From contig CM038214.1 of NCBI GenBank assembly GCA_021442155.1, positions 49,172,703 through 49,236,702 of the forward strand: a DNA stretch of 64,000 nt, in the 5' to 3' direction. Origin of the DNA: Cymbidium sinense (Eukaryota; Streptophyta; Magnoliopsida; Asparagales; Orchidaceae). The notes beneath the pieces are model-generated. The model did no database searches. It was not told the origin of the DNA and saw nothing but the letters and a program-made list of their open reading frames with translations. This document shows positions 1 through 12,660 of this stretch, piece after piece. A program made the translations under genes and the position numbers. Numbering within the stretch: position 1 is the first letter of the stretch; each line of letters starts with the position of its first letter.

Positions 1-2262
1 CCCTAAATCCTAAAAACCCTAAACCAAACATTAACTCATAAACCCTAAACCCTAAAACCAAACCTAAATAAAAAAATAAAATAAAATTAAATAAAACATA
101 AACTAAACCTAATCCTAACCCCAAAACTAAACCAAAACCTAAACCTAATAATAAAATATAAGATAAAATGAAAACTAATAAAAATAAAATTAAAAAAAAA
201 ACTTAACTACAAAATACTAAAATTAAATTAAATAACTAATCTAAATAAAATAAAACTAAACCTAAAATAAAATAAAATAAGCCTAAGATAAAATAAAATA
301 AATACTAAATAAAACCTAAACCTAAAAAATAATCCTAAAACAAAACCTAAATATAAATAAATTATAACATGTAAACCCAAAAAAAAAAAAAAAAATCCCT
401 AAACCTAAAATAAAAATAAAATAAAATAAAATAAACCAAAACCTATACTAAAATAAACTAAACTAAAATAAATAAAACCTAAACCTAAACCAAAAAATAA
501 ACTAAACCTAAACCTAAACTAAATAAAATAAAATAAACTAAAATGAACCTCCTAAACTAAAAAATAAAATCCAAAAATAAACCTAAAATAATAACCTAAA
601 ACCTAAACCTAAAATAATAAAATAAAAAACAAAACCTAATCCTAATTATTAAAAATAAAACTTAAACCTAAAAAATAAAATAAAAATAAAATTAACTAAA
701 TAATAAACCTAAACCTAAACCTAAACCTAAAAAATAAACAAAAAAAAAACTTAAACTAAAATAAATAAACTTAATATAAATAAACTAAATTAAAAAATAA
801 ACATAATCCTAAATAAATATAAAAAATAAAATAACCTAAAATAAATAAAAATAAACTAAATAAACATAAATCTAACAGTTTACCTAATTTTCTTTGAAAA
901 AAACCGTAAACCCTAAACTAAGAAATAAAACCTAAAACCTAAACCTATACCTAAAAAAATAAAATAAAACCTAAACCTAAACCTAAAATAAAACATAAAA
1001 CCTAAAACTAGAAAATAAAATTAAAATAAAACTAAACTAAAAAATAAACTTAAACCTAAACCTAAAATAACAAAATAGAAAACCTAAACTAAATAAAATA
1101 AACCTAAATAAAACAAAATTAAATCGACTAAAATAATTAAAAAATAAACTAAATAAACCTAAACCTACTAGTTTTCTTAATTAAAAAAAAGAAAACCCCA
1201 AACTAAAACTAACCCTAAACCCTAAGCCCTAAACCCTAAGTTTCTAAACCTTAAACCTATAACCATTAAAACCTAAACCCTAAACCCTAAACCCTAAACC
1301 TAAACCCTAAACCCTAAACCCTAAATCATAAACCCTAAATTAAAACCCTAAATCCTAAACCCTAAACCCTAAACCATAAACCTTAAACCCTAAACTCCAA
1401 TAAAAAAAACATAAACCCAATACCCTAAACATAAATAAAAAACCCTAAACCCCAAATCCTAAAACCCTAAACCATGAACCCTAAACCCTAAACCCTAAAA
1501 CTTAAACCTAAATAATAAAATATAATAAAATCTACTAAAACCTAAACTTAAGAAAATAAAACCTAAACCTAAACCTAAAAAATAAAATAAAATAGTAAAA
1601 TAAAAACTAAATTAAAGTAAAATAAATAAAACCTAAAAAATATAAAATATAATAAACCTAAAAAATAGAAAACCTAAATAAAATAAAAAATAAACCTAAA
1701 AAAATAAAATAAACCTAAGATAAAATTAAATAAAAGTAAAAAATCTAAACCTAAAAGATAAACCTAAAAATAAATAAAAACAATGCCTAAACCCTAAAAT
1801 AAAAAAAACCTAAACCTAAAATAAAATTAAACAAAATAAAATAAACATAAACCCGAACTAAAATAAATAAAATAAAATAAACTAAAAATAAACCTAAGCC
1901 TAAAATAAAAAATAAAACATAAAAATAAACCAAAAATAACAACCTAAAACCTAAACCTCAAAAAATAAAATAAAACCTAAACCTAAACTTAATAATAAAA
2001 ACTAAAACCTAAACCTAAAAAAAAAATAAAACTAAAACTAAACAAAAGTAAACATAAACCTAAACTTAAACCTAAAATAAAATAAAATAAAAGAATCTAA
2101 ACTAAAATAAATAAACCTAAACGTATAAATAAAATATACTTAAAATAAAATAAACCTAAATAAAAAATAAAATAAACTAAATTAAACTAATCTAAACTTG
2201 TTTGTTTATTTAATGTTAAAAAAACCTTAAACTTAAACTATAAACCCTAAACCCCAAAACCA
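1..2262 (+). repeat. Degenerate telomere-like satellite (left block)
   Basis: Mixture of canonical plant telomere units (CCCTAAA, densest at about 1200-1500) and A-rich variants such as CCTAAA, CTAAA and AAATAAA. The + strand is almost free of G. The anchor phrase found in the main satellite (like ACTAGTTTACTTAATT followed by an A run) appears in variant form at about 874, 1165 and 2198. This is therefore the same satellite as at 14587-35689, not a fresh telomere tract. No coding potential is visible. It could lie near the chromosome end, but it is too degenerate to be the telomere itself. Confidence 0.9.
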
Positions 2263-2362
2263 NNNNNNNNNNNNNNNNNNNNNNNNNNNNNNNNNNNNNN
2301 NNNNNNNNNNNNNNNNNNNNNNNNNNNNNNNNNNNNNNNNNNNNNNNNNNNNNNNNNNNNNN
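2263..2362. other. Assembly gap (100 N)
   Basis: Exactly 100 consecutive N, the conventional length for a scaffold gap of unknown size. The join of satellite on the left to retroelement on the right is therefore not proven to be physical adjacency. Confidence 0.98.
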
Positions 2363-2510
2363 TGGACATGCCTTTATTTAAATCTAAAATTGACGATATG
2401 TGAATTTGTCCATTTTTTATTAATTGGGACAACATTGGCTAACTAGATAGGTATTTTTTCCTCCCATGAAGCTAGCATCAATCAATTTCTAAATGACTGT
2501 TGTTTTATGT
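2363..2510 (-). pseudogene. Reverse transcriptase N-terminal fragment (M1)
   Basis: The minus-strand translation is a broken version of the RT finger region that reads as EEKYPTWLAS and FRDLNKACPKD in M2. It ends at the assembly gap, so the palm with the catalytic aspartates is not present in this contig. Frameshifts are already visible within 150 bases. Confidence 0.7.
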
Positions 2511-3737
2511 CTACTCACATGCGTCTAGGAGCTTGCTTGATAGGATTAGAAGTAGGCTCTATTGCTATTTTATGGATGGCTATGTCAGGAGCCAATCCAA
2601 GAATCTCTTCATAACTCGATGCAAAGAAGTCCTTAAACTCAATCAATAACCTAACTAAGTCATTGGTTTCAATTTCATTCATGAAAGAACTGATGTATGT
2701 CTGGTGTGGATCTTCTTTACTTCCTAAGTTGATTTCCTTGAGCTCATCGATGGTTGACTTGATCTCTTCTTCAAACTCTGGCAGTGCATCTTTAACTTCA
2801 AAATCATATGGATCATCTGAAGTTTCCAAGCACAGCTCCTCATATGAGTTAATGTGATTTGAAAAGAACCTATTAGATTCCAAATGATTGGTGATGACTA
2901 AGCAATAATCATCATCATCAACTGGACCCACTATACTGAATCTTAGTTTCGATCTTGATTGAGAGCTTTTATATTTATTCTTCCATATTCTTTTGAAGTA
3001 GTCTTAACCTGTGCTTTGATCTACTATGTGGGATTAACCCTTTCTTTGCTAAATTATGAATGTGCAAGTACCAATCAAAAGGTAATTATATTAAATTTTT
3101 TTATATGAATCATCCTCAAGTTCTACATCAACTTCTTGGCTTGAGGATGATGCCCCCAGAAAGAACCTTTGAGTCTTCACACCTATGGTTGACTTAAGGG
3201 CTTCCTTAACTACCAAAACCTCAGCTTTTTGAGTTGAATGTGGGTTAGAGCTAAGGTTCCCAACTGATGCCTAATTATTTCACTTATAGACTTGGATACA
3301 CTTATGCTTTGCTTTGCCGATCTTCATCACCATCAGCTCAAGTGTCACCTCCAAGGGAATCTACTAAGAAGAGTTGGTTGGTGTGCTAATCATATAAGAC
3401 TCATCCTATGAACTAGATTCTAAGTCTATATGGATAGCAGGTGTACTCCTGGTAGCTAGGATATAACTTCTATTGGGTGGCCAATAAAGATGTTTTCCAC
3501 CCCTAAGACGACCTCTGAATTGGTCTCTTTCTCTACCTAGTGGAGGTCAGGTCATCCTACCCATATGTTCGAATGGAGTAAGAAACTGTGGAATTTAATG
3601 TCATGCACCACTTCCTCTTCCAAGTCTATTTACGTTTTATTTTCTTTATTTTCTCTTTTCTTTTATTTTTCTATTCTCTTAATTTTCTTTTCTTTTTTTC
3701 TATTTTAAACTTTGGCCAAGTTCATTTAGAATAACCT
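2511..3737 (-). pseudogene. Protease-to-RT spacer of pol (M1)
   Basis: This is the region between protease and RT. The longest open part is 2515-2931 (138 codons), acidic, with the phrases MGPVDDDDYCLVITNHLES and NEIETNDLVRLL. Further upstream on the minus strand are phrases matching the + element, such as a PAIHIDLES stretch and an RGRxR-type basic stretch near 3500-3550. The same order occurs at 51761-52828 and 39441-40600, so the spacer is a conserved, functionally unassigned part of this family's polyprotein. A pyrimidine-rich tract at about 3640-3720 encodes a lysine-rich linker on the minus strand. About 480 bp present in M2 is missing at the left edge of the insert, which removes the C-terminal half of the protease. 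Confidence 0.7.
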
Positions 3738-4489
3738 TGTTGATTTTGACATTCTCAAACCAAACATCAAATTCAAATCCAAATCCAAACCCAAATTCCA
3801 AAACCAAATGATTGAAGCCCACGATCAAATCTATACTTGAAACCCTTCCTAAGCCATATGACCTATCCCATGGACTTAGCCAAATCTTAATCCAAATAAA
3901 TCCAAAATAAATTGATTTTCATAATAAATATATATCTTTAATCATCTTCCTAAATATAAATCAAATCTACATTTAAATTATCAAAACTAAATCAAACTAA
4001 ATCAAATTAAATCAAAATCCTTCCTAAGCCATATGACCTACCCCATGGACTTAGCCAAATCTTAATCTAAATCAAGTCAAACCTAATTGATTTTCTCAAA
4101 ATCAATCATATTTTCAATCATCTTCACAAATTTAAATGAAATATACATTTAAATTATCAAAACTAAATCAAACCAAATCAAAATCCAAACCTAAGCCACA
4201 TGACCCAACTCCATGGACTTAGCCAAATTCCTTCATTCCAAAACCCAAATTAAATTGATTTTCTCATGAATCAATCATACCTTCAATCATATTCACAAAT
4301 ATAAATGAAATATACAATCATCAAGCCAAACCAAAATCAGTTAAACCTCTTAACCTTTTGACTTGAAATGTTCAAATGAACCCAAACCCATTTGAACCCA
4401 AGTTAATTCAAATTGAATTTATATATCAATCCCAAATCCATATATAAACTCAACTAAATCAAACTCAACCCAAAATTAAGGAAACTAAA

Positions 4490-5290
4490 CCCAATTGGTC
4501 CACTTGACCCAAAGTGGCCAATTTGACCTATTTGAGCCTAGTTTTAATCCTACCCAAAATGGATTGAACCAAGCCCATCAAAACCTCCCATCTTGATTGT
4601 TGATCAACCTAGGTTGATCAATTGTTAGAAATTGCATCAAACCAAGTCAACTTGGTCATTTTACCAAGTCAACCCCTTAAATAAGCCAAATCCCTTGAAA
4701 CCAATGATTCATATCAAATCAAAATCAATATTTGAATATGACTTGACCTTCAATTGAGTCAAACCAAACCCAATTGGCCCTCATGACCCAAGTTGACCCA
4801 AATTGACCTAAAAGACCAAATTGGGTCAAATCAAAATATAAACCAAATTGAACAATCAATGGCTCTTCATTCCAAATTGATTGTTGAACTTGACTAAAGC
4901 CATGATTGGACCCAATTGAACCCAATTAAATTAGCCCAAATTGAGCTAAAGATTCAAGTTGGCCTAAATCAAATCCAAATCCAAATTAATTAAAACTAAA
5001 GCCTACAATCATCTTCAATTGGTCAACTAAACCCAACCCAAGCCAATTTGTCCAATTTGGACAAATTGGTTAACTTAACCCATTTGACGCCCCCAATGAA
5101 TTCAAATGAGCCAAAATCAAATCTAAGCGAACTAAATCAAACCAATTAAATAAAAATATGCCAAATGATCATATGAACTTGACCCAACCTTTAGTTTGAC
5201 CCAATTTGACCAATTGGTCAACTTGACCCAACCTAACCTAATTTGACCTAAATGAGTCAAATTGAGCCAAACCAAACCAAATCAACTCCA
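4490..5290. promoter_or_regulatory. TTGACC/GGTCAA-rich segment (W-box-like cluster)
   Basis: Dozens of TTGAC cores, mostly TTGACC, occur on both strands within 800 bases, often as near-palindromes such as TTGACCAATTGGTCAA. TTGAC[C/T] is the known core of the W-box bound by WRKY factors. Homologous segments lie at about 46830-47660 and 54060-54900. Whether they bind anything is inference. They may simply be a decayed minisatellite. Confidence 0.4.
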
Positions 5291-5696
5291 ATTGACTTGA
5301 AATTTGGGCTAACCCACTTTTGGCTCATTTCAAATTTGTCCAAATCAAATCAATGCAAAATGATCATTCTACCCTTGGGTCAAGGGCATCACATGAGACA
5401 AATCACCCATGTAAGTGGTCATTTCCATTCCTCCACTTGGTACTCTCCCAATGGTCCACCTAGGAACCTAGATGCTAGCCAACTGACCCAAGGGTGGTTG
5501 CCCATGACCCATGAGAGGTGAAAAAAGCTCACCCTCCCCATTAGAGCATTTGAAACCCATAGGACACCCATGATTCCTCTTTGGCAGCCACCTCCACACT
5601 TTCAACTAACCAAGCCAAATCAATTCACCTCCTCCCTACCACCCACAACTCCCTGAGATGGTTGGATGGCCACTAGAAGCCAAACTTGATCCCAAT

Positions 5697-8276
5697 GTCT
5701 GGTCAAAAGGAAGGGTGGTATACACCCCCTCGTTTCCACTCAAAGACACACAAAAATCATTCCTCAGAGCCCTAGGTACCCAAGAAGAGTCGCTAGAGCC
5801 ATTCCTTAAGCTCCCAAGCTTGTTCCACAACCAAAAAATGCTATTATCATCAGTCTCAAAATTGGACACTCCCATTTTTTACCTAACTTCTCCATTTCTT
5901 CATCAAACTCAAATTAACTTTGCATGCACCTTCCCTAAGCCTCGTCGAGCAAGAACAAATCATCTCCCAAGCTTCTTGAGAAATGAAGGTGGGACTTCGA
6001 TCAAAGTTGAGCTCCAAATTATTGATTTGTGGCCTTCTGAGTGAACATTGAGGAATTGATCCAATTGCTGCTCAACAAGGGTTCATCTCTATTAGATGAA
6101 GCTTCCTCAATCATTCGAGCCGCTGGTCTTGAGCTCCGATGAGGTGTGCTTCCAAAATTGATCTTTAGCAAAAATGGTTGAAGCTTTTTGAAGAAAACTT
6201 GCATCTCGTGTGATCTTGACCATTAGATCCCTCCGATCAATGTTATGAAGGCATGGGATCCTTTTAGAATTGATCTGAGCTTGAGTAAGCACAGATCAAG
6301 TGAGCAATGGCAGATGGACATCATTCTCCCTCACTTGCATGATGTTAGATCACACACCATCTATTCCACGTGATTAGAATGGACAGTCATGATTAGATCC
6401 AATAGATTAATCTGATTTAATCCTATTAAGCTATGGGATTAATCGTAACCATCAGATATTAGATCAGATGATGGACGAGAAAGTGCATCCATCACCACCA
6501 CGAAAGCACTAAGTCGGATACATTTTAAGTATTCAATCCCATAGTGCCATGTGAAAGCTGCCGTGACATTACATGCCCAACAAGATTAGGCTTAATTAGC
6601 TTAATTAATCTTTTTTAATGGCTTAAACTTCTAAAAATCATAAAAAAATCATAAAATAAAAAAATGCAAATAAATACTCATTTTAAATGTATTTCATAGA
6701 TAATTAATTAAAATGATCTTAACTAATTTTGAATAGTAATTAAGGTTTAATTAAGGTTTAATCACAAAATTTATTAGCTTAATTACTCCTTAATTACTTA
6801 AGAAATTAATCCCAAATTTTGTGGGTTAATTTAATATGATAACCTCTGCCTCCCATAATTTTCTTGGGATTTATTGCTCACTTAATTATGAAAATTAACT
6901 AATTAAACCTTAACAACTCTTTTAAGTTAATTAATGGTTAATTAATCCCATGAACAATAATAAATTGGTTATTTAAGTTTATTAATTATTAACGTCTGGT
7001 CAAAATGTATGGGGGTATACACCCCCTCATTTCCACTCAAAGACACACAAAAATCATTCCTCAGAGCCCTATGTACCAAAGAAGAGTCGCTAGAGCCATT
7101 CCTTAGGCTCTCAAGCTTGTTCCTCAATCAAAAAATCTTATTATCATCCGTCTCAAAATAGGACACTCCCATTTTTGACCTAACTTCTTCATTTCTTCAT
7201 CAAACTCAAATTAACTTTGTACACACCTTCCCTAAGCCTCATCGAGCAAGAACGAATCATCTCCCAAGCTTCTTGAGCAATGGAGGTGGGACTTCGATCA
7301 AAGTCGAGCTCCAAATTATCGATTTATGGCCATCCGAGTGAACATTGAGGAATTGTTCCAATTACTGCTCAACAGGGCTTCATCTTCATTAGATGAAGCT
7401 TCCTCAATCATTCAAGCCACTGGTCTTGAGCTCCGTGAGGTGTGCTTCCAAAACTGATCTTTAGGCAAAAATGGGTTGAAGCTTTTTGAATAAAACTTGC
7501 ATCTCATGTGATCTTGACCATTGGATCCCCTCCGATCAATGTTATGAAGGTGTGGGATCCTTTTAGAGTTGATCTAAGCTTGAGTAAGCTCAGATCAAGT
7601 GACCAATGGTGGACGGACTTCATTCTCTCTCACTTGCATGACGTTAGATCACGCACCATCTTTTCCACATGATCAGAATGGACGGTCATGATTAGATCCA
7701 CTTGATCAATTTGATTTAATCCTATTAAGCTATGGGATTAATGGTAGCCATCAGATCAGATGATGAAAGTGCTTCCACCGTCGCCATGAAAGCACTAAGT
7801 CGGATACGTTTTAAGTAGCCAATCCTGCAGTGCCATGTGGAAAGCATGCCGCATCGGTGCGCCACATGGAACCAACAAGATTAGGCTTTAATTAGGCTTA
7901 ATTAATCATTTTTAATGGCTTAAACTTCTAAAAATCATAAACAATCATAGAGAAATAAAAAAATGCAAATAAATACTCATTTTAAATGTATTTCATAGGA
8001 TAATTAATTAAAAATGATCTTAACTAATTTTGAATAGTAATTAAGGTTAATTAAAAAATTTATTAGCTTAATTACTCCTTAATTACTTAAGCAATTAATC
8101 CCAAATTTTGTGGTTAATTTAATGGGATGACCTCTACCTCCCATAATTTTCTTGGGATTTATTGCTCACTTAATTATGAAAATTAACTAATTAAACCTTA
8201 ACAACTCTTTTAAGTTAATTAATGATTAATTAATCCCATGAACAATATCAAATTTTTAATTTAACTTTATAAATCA
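5697..8276 (+). repeat. Tandem duplication, unit about 1.3 kb
   Basis: The segment starting GTCTGGTCAAAA at 5697 starts again at 6994 (offset 1297). Both copies run through the same landmarks: GGTATACACCCCCTC, the CAAAGACACACAAAAATCA phrase, the TTAGGCTTAATTAG region and the TTAATCCCATGAACAA end. The corresponding insert at 53090-60462 has one copy (about 55295-56580). The duplication therefore arose after the segmental duplication. No coding content is recognised. Confidence 0.9.
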
Positions 8277-9240
8277 TTGTGCAATAGTAAGTGAACTGAG
8301 GAGTAGGGTTGGGACTCCTTTCCCTAAGTTCATTTCACCCTTTTAAAAATGAAATTAATTAATATTTAACCAATTAATTAAATCACTTAATCAAATTAAA
8401 ATTATAATCACAGACCCAAAATTAATTAAATCATGGGGTAGATCATTATGTGTTTAATAACCTAAAGGACCTTAATGAAATTATGGTTAGTTCACATGTG
8501 TTGAAAAACCATAAGAGTAATTAATTAAGTCCCTTAATCTAATTAACTATTAATCATGAGCCAATTATATTAGGCCCCTTTTATTTCCTAGGATCATTGC
8601 AAGTGTATTTTCCTTGCATATCATGTTGGCTCATAATTATTAAGTTAATTACTTTACGATTACATAGGTAAAGGTAATTAATTCATCTAATTAAGGCTTC
8701 AACTTAATTAACCCACAAAATAAATTTAATTACATTTCCTTAAATTAAATCAAATCACAAATGTGGGAATGGGTTTAAGATAGCAAGTGATGGTTTCTAT
8801 TCTCCTCTTTAAATAAAATAAAATCCAAAACTTAATTAATAAAGAAGATTTAGTTTACTTTAAATAATCTTATTTGATTTGATTATCCTTAAGAGCTAGT
8901 TTGGTTGAATGAACCACATGTTTATATTTGATTGCCCTCTTTCCAATCATTTTGAATTTGGTATGTCATTTGAATTCATGCATCCATCTTTTCAAAATTA
9001 AGTAAAATAAAATGGATTTCTTTTATGTAAGCTTCCATGTGTTGATTTAATTTAATATATGTGTGACTATTATCACTATTAAATCCAAATGTATTTTTCA
9101 AAAGCTTATAAATGAATAATAATATGTGTTATGATGCTAGTTATAAATACATAAGAAATGCCTGTGCTTATAGCTTAAGTGTATCAATGTTGAGTTCTCT
9201 CTCCTCTATTCATGTGTTGATTTATATAAGATTCAATGGT

Positions 9241-9850
9241 AATGGGTATATATCCTAGCCATACCGGGAACTCGAGGCTTTAGCTAGCCCCAAGGAGGTC
9301 ATTTGATTACCTCTTCCTAGTTTAACAATGGTAATACCGATTTGATTTCATTCTTATGTATTTCAACATTAGAATTTGGATAGGTTTTAATTCATATATA
9401 TAAATGATTCAATCAAACAAAATATACAATCTTTGCATGATTTTCTTTCCTCATTTATGCATATATCCATGTGTGTCCAAGAAAAGCAAGTATACTAGAC
9501 ATCCCAAGAATATGAGGCTTTAGTTAGCCCCAAGGAGGTCATTTGATTACCTCACTTCCCTTATTTAAAATGACATGTACTGCCTATATCTTGTACATGT
9601 ATATGTATATTGATTAATGAATGAAAATCCCATTTTACATTAAAATGGCATGCACTCATAATTGGCTAAGTGGTTGAATTAATTAGCCATATGATTTAGA
9701 GCTAACTTCCTATGTTCATGTATATGAATTTACATATGTTTGAATGAAAATGGGTATATAGTCTAGACATCCCGAGAATATGAGGCTTTAGCTTGCTCCA
9801 AGGACGTCATTTGATTACCTCGCTTCCCTAGTTTAACAACGGCACATGCC
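9241..9850 (+). repeat. Tandem repeat of about 240-270 bp inside the LTR-like insert
   Basis: Three copies of a unit marked by GAGGCTTTAG...CCCCAAGGAGGTC start at 9274, 9514 and 9782. Each contains GGAGGTCATTTGATTACCTC, which has a short inverted repeat (GAGGT/ACCTC). The sibling insert keeps only parts, at about 57517 and 57750. Confidence 0.85.
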
Positions 9851-10639
9851 TATTTAATTTCATACTTATGTCTTTTGTATAAGAATTTGGATAAAGTTTT
9901 AAATTCATATGTTTAAATAATTCAATCAAATAAAATATAAATTCTAAACATACACATACATTCATCATTTAAGTGTACTAAAATATGTTACACACTTAGG
10001 ATTAAATCATATGCATGTTACATGTGATGGAAAGGAATGATTTAATATATGTCACGTGGTAGTAATTCAATTAAATTAATCTTAAGATGCCTTTCATTTT
10101 GAATAGGATTATTTAAGGTGAATCTAAACTTATGATTAATTAAATCATTTATAAGCCATTCACTAAAGAGAACTAAATCAAATTAATATACTTTAGAAAG
10201 TGACTTAAGGTAAGGATGAAAGAGGGAAATCCTCTTTTCCTTTCTTTATAACACTTAGTTGCTAAGTGTAATCAAATGAAACAAAAGAAAATACAAATTA
10301 TAATTCTCAAATCAATTAAACTACTTGAAGTGAAATCAACCTTTCATGTTAAATTGAATCATTCTACACTTAGAAAATACAACACTAATGCCTAACAAGA
10401 CTTACCACACAAGCCTTAATACATACATTAGAATTAAGTCACCACTTCAAGCTTTAAGTTAGGACGGTGTATGATGTGATGTATATTTTTATTTTATGAT
10501 GTAATATTTTTGATTGGATGTTAGGGTGTATGCTTCATAGATTGGATGATAGACCAATATTAGCCTAATCATGTTTTCTGTAGGGGATTATGCTTAAGGG
10601 ATGCTTAAAAATAAATCTGAATGCTCTTTTACATGTTGC

Positions 10640-11120
10640 TTAAATATTTAAGCATAATCCAAGTTAGGATAGGTGGGCTTAGTTACCCATGTGTAGGGTG
10701 CTAAGTCTAAATTATAAATACAACTGCTTGGGATTATATGTATATTTAGCTAACCTATATTTTTCAGGTGTAGTTAGATTTACTTTTCCCACAAAATGTA
10801 ATTTTGCAATAGGAATTAGATTAGTGCTATGGGGATTAGGATGAGCAAAGAAGGCTTTGGTCTTGGGTGCCCTATGATGCCTTTGAAGCAAGCACCATCC
10901 AAATCAATGAAGGAATCAAATCAAAAATGGAGATATGAAGAAGACCCCCCATCGCATTCAATACAATTATAATTATTCTTTCATATTCCAGGTTGTATAA
11001 GGGTAGAGCTCGACTACCTATCTTTTTTTTCTTCAGGTTGTATGGTGGTAACCGACTATATCAGCCTTTTATTCTTTTATGATAGTTTATATAATTGTTT
11101 GATATTAAGTTTACATTGTA
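10640..11120 (+). promoter_or_regulatory. Putative LTR promoter and R/U5-like region
   Basis: TATAAATA at 10713-10720 follows a conserved stretch (GTGGGCTTAGTTACCCATGT). It is followed by TTCCAGGTTGTATAAGGG and T-rich sequence. The same series is at 58620-59060, and it is among the better conserved parts of the insert. This is what a U3 TATA box and transcript start would look like. No expression evidence exists. Confidence 0.45.
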
Positions 11121-12440
11121 CATTCAGACAACATGCTTTTCATAGTTTTTTAAATGATTGATGCATTAATGTGTGGCTTGGATATGATTAGGCTCTTAGG
11201 ATAAAAATAACTTTTCAACCCAACTAATCACTCATAAATAAATTTTAGACAACTCATAATCTCATCATAAAACCTAAGATAAATAAGATAATTAAAATAT
11301 TTAGCAACCCCTTAGTAGTATGGTTGTATGTTTCACATCATGCATGCATATTCTTTCTCTTGAACATGAAGGATCTCCATCCTTGCATGATAAAGGAATG
11401 CTTGACCTATGAGGGCATCCCTTATGGTGGAGAACACTTTCTTCTAGCTTATTTGACCCATAACCTATTTCATCATGCATTTAGGCATAAGAAATCCTAA
11501 AGCCTCTATCAAAATGATGTGTCTAAAATGAAATAAAATTTGAAAAGATTTTGCATCTATTAATTAAGTCATATGCTCATACCACTCATGCTCTTCTCTA
11601 GTGTGTTTAGGACTTTAGTCTCTTTCTAATTAAATAATACCCTAACTATCTTGCAATTTAAAAGACCACTACATGGTTTTAAAATCATAGGAGTTAGCTG
11701 GTCACTCCGTGCGTTATAAGTCCAAAAGTCAGACAATTTATTCTCTCTTGTGGAGGTAAACCCTTATGCCCAACTATCGCTTAGATTTAGGCTTTTAGCT
11801 CACACTAAAGATCCTTACATTTAGGATCCAAGGTAGCTATTTCTTTCGAGCCATGATGATAAATCATCACCTCTTAAGCATTTCCACGACTTTATTTTGG
11901 TGGATTATAAGTTCTAGTAATCTCATTAAATTTCAACTCAAAACATATAAATAGATTATAATGCTCACTAGGCTTCCTAGTATCTTGAGCATTTCTTACT
12001 TATTTCATTTGGATTCCAAGAATAAGTCTTCTCCTTGAACTTTTGTAATTGAGTTTCCAAATACAACCAATCCTTTAATAGTCTAACCTTGAAATCTTTG
12101 AAGATGATAATTGTCTACTTTAATTGAGTGTATTCTTATAAAATTTCATTTCCTAAGATGTAATGAACTATGAAGGCTTGTCTCATAGGGAACTTAAGAA
12201 CCTAGTTTAATATAAACCCTACTTTATTTATCCATGTAAAGTAAGGGAAAAATCTCTGGAACTTTTGAAGATCCATCATGCCTTAAGAGTCCTTATTACG
12301 TGATTAGTCTAATTTAGGTGATGCCTCTATCTTTCGAGATAGTACATCATACCTCAATATTATACCCATCACCTCAAAAGTACCCCTACGATCTATGTGG
12401 TGTCCCCATCACACATACATCTAAAATAAATAACCATAAT

Positions 12441-12660
12441 GCCCTCTCCTTATTCATTGAATCCTCTCAACATCATCCTTTCTTTTGAGTTTGAGATGTC
12501 CATCCTCAAGTAGGCAAGGGTTCTTAGACTCATAATGTTGATTGATATACCTGGGTCAACCAGAACTATGGATAGTCATAGCCAACATCCACTGTAATGT
12601 AAAGAGAGTGGTTCTCATCCCAGAGTAAGTCTTCATCACTGAATGTAACTTCTAAGATGT
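12441..12660 (-). pseudogene. Aspartic protease N-terminal part (M1)
   Basis: The minus strand reads a retroviral-type aspartic protease active-site region: VLVDPG followed by NIMSLRTLAYL. The catalytic Asp is retained, but the usual D-S/T-G has become D-P-G. The M2 copy has D-P-C, while the plus-strand relic has N-S-S, so the Pro is shared by the duplicated pair. The gene is interrupted by the LTR-like insert just downstream, and the C-terminal half is deleted in this copy. Confidence 0.7.

Larger units (their letters stand above)
3738..12440 (+). mobile_element. Long LTR-like insert in the M1 protease gene
   Basis: Non-coding, AT-rich, plus-oriented insert splitting the minus-strand protease. 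It matches the insert at 53090-60462 over its length but lacks the first 220 bases. It is longer because of an internal tandem duplication. It carries a W-box-like TTGACC-rich part (about 4490-5290), a repeat cluster (9241-9850), and a TATA-like promoter at 10713 followed by transcript-like T-rich sequence. The homologous start at 46118 directly follows the 3' end of element P, which is why I read it as a solo LTR of a P-like Tat element. At 7-9 kb it would be an exceptionally long LTR. A non-autonomous large element is the alternative. Confidence 0.55.

Noticed and set aside
1..60. True chromosome end (telomere) at the start of the window
   Set aside because: Units are mostly imperfect and give way to A-rich variants within 60 bases; a functional telomere would be a long near-perfect CCCTAAA run.
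2247..2435. 62-codon minus-strand frame
   Set aside because: It runs through the 100-N gap and is an artefact.
5658..6044. 128-codon + frame in the LTR-like insert
   Set aside because: The duplicate at 6994-7350 and the sibling at 55300-55650 break the frame; the region is non-coding LTR sequence.
6560..6960. Possible AT-rich matrix attachment or origin region
   Set aside because: The TTAATTAA-rich sequence is simply part of the duplicated insert and is found in all its copies; no specific motif supports a role.
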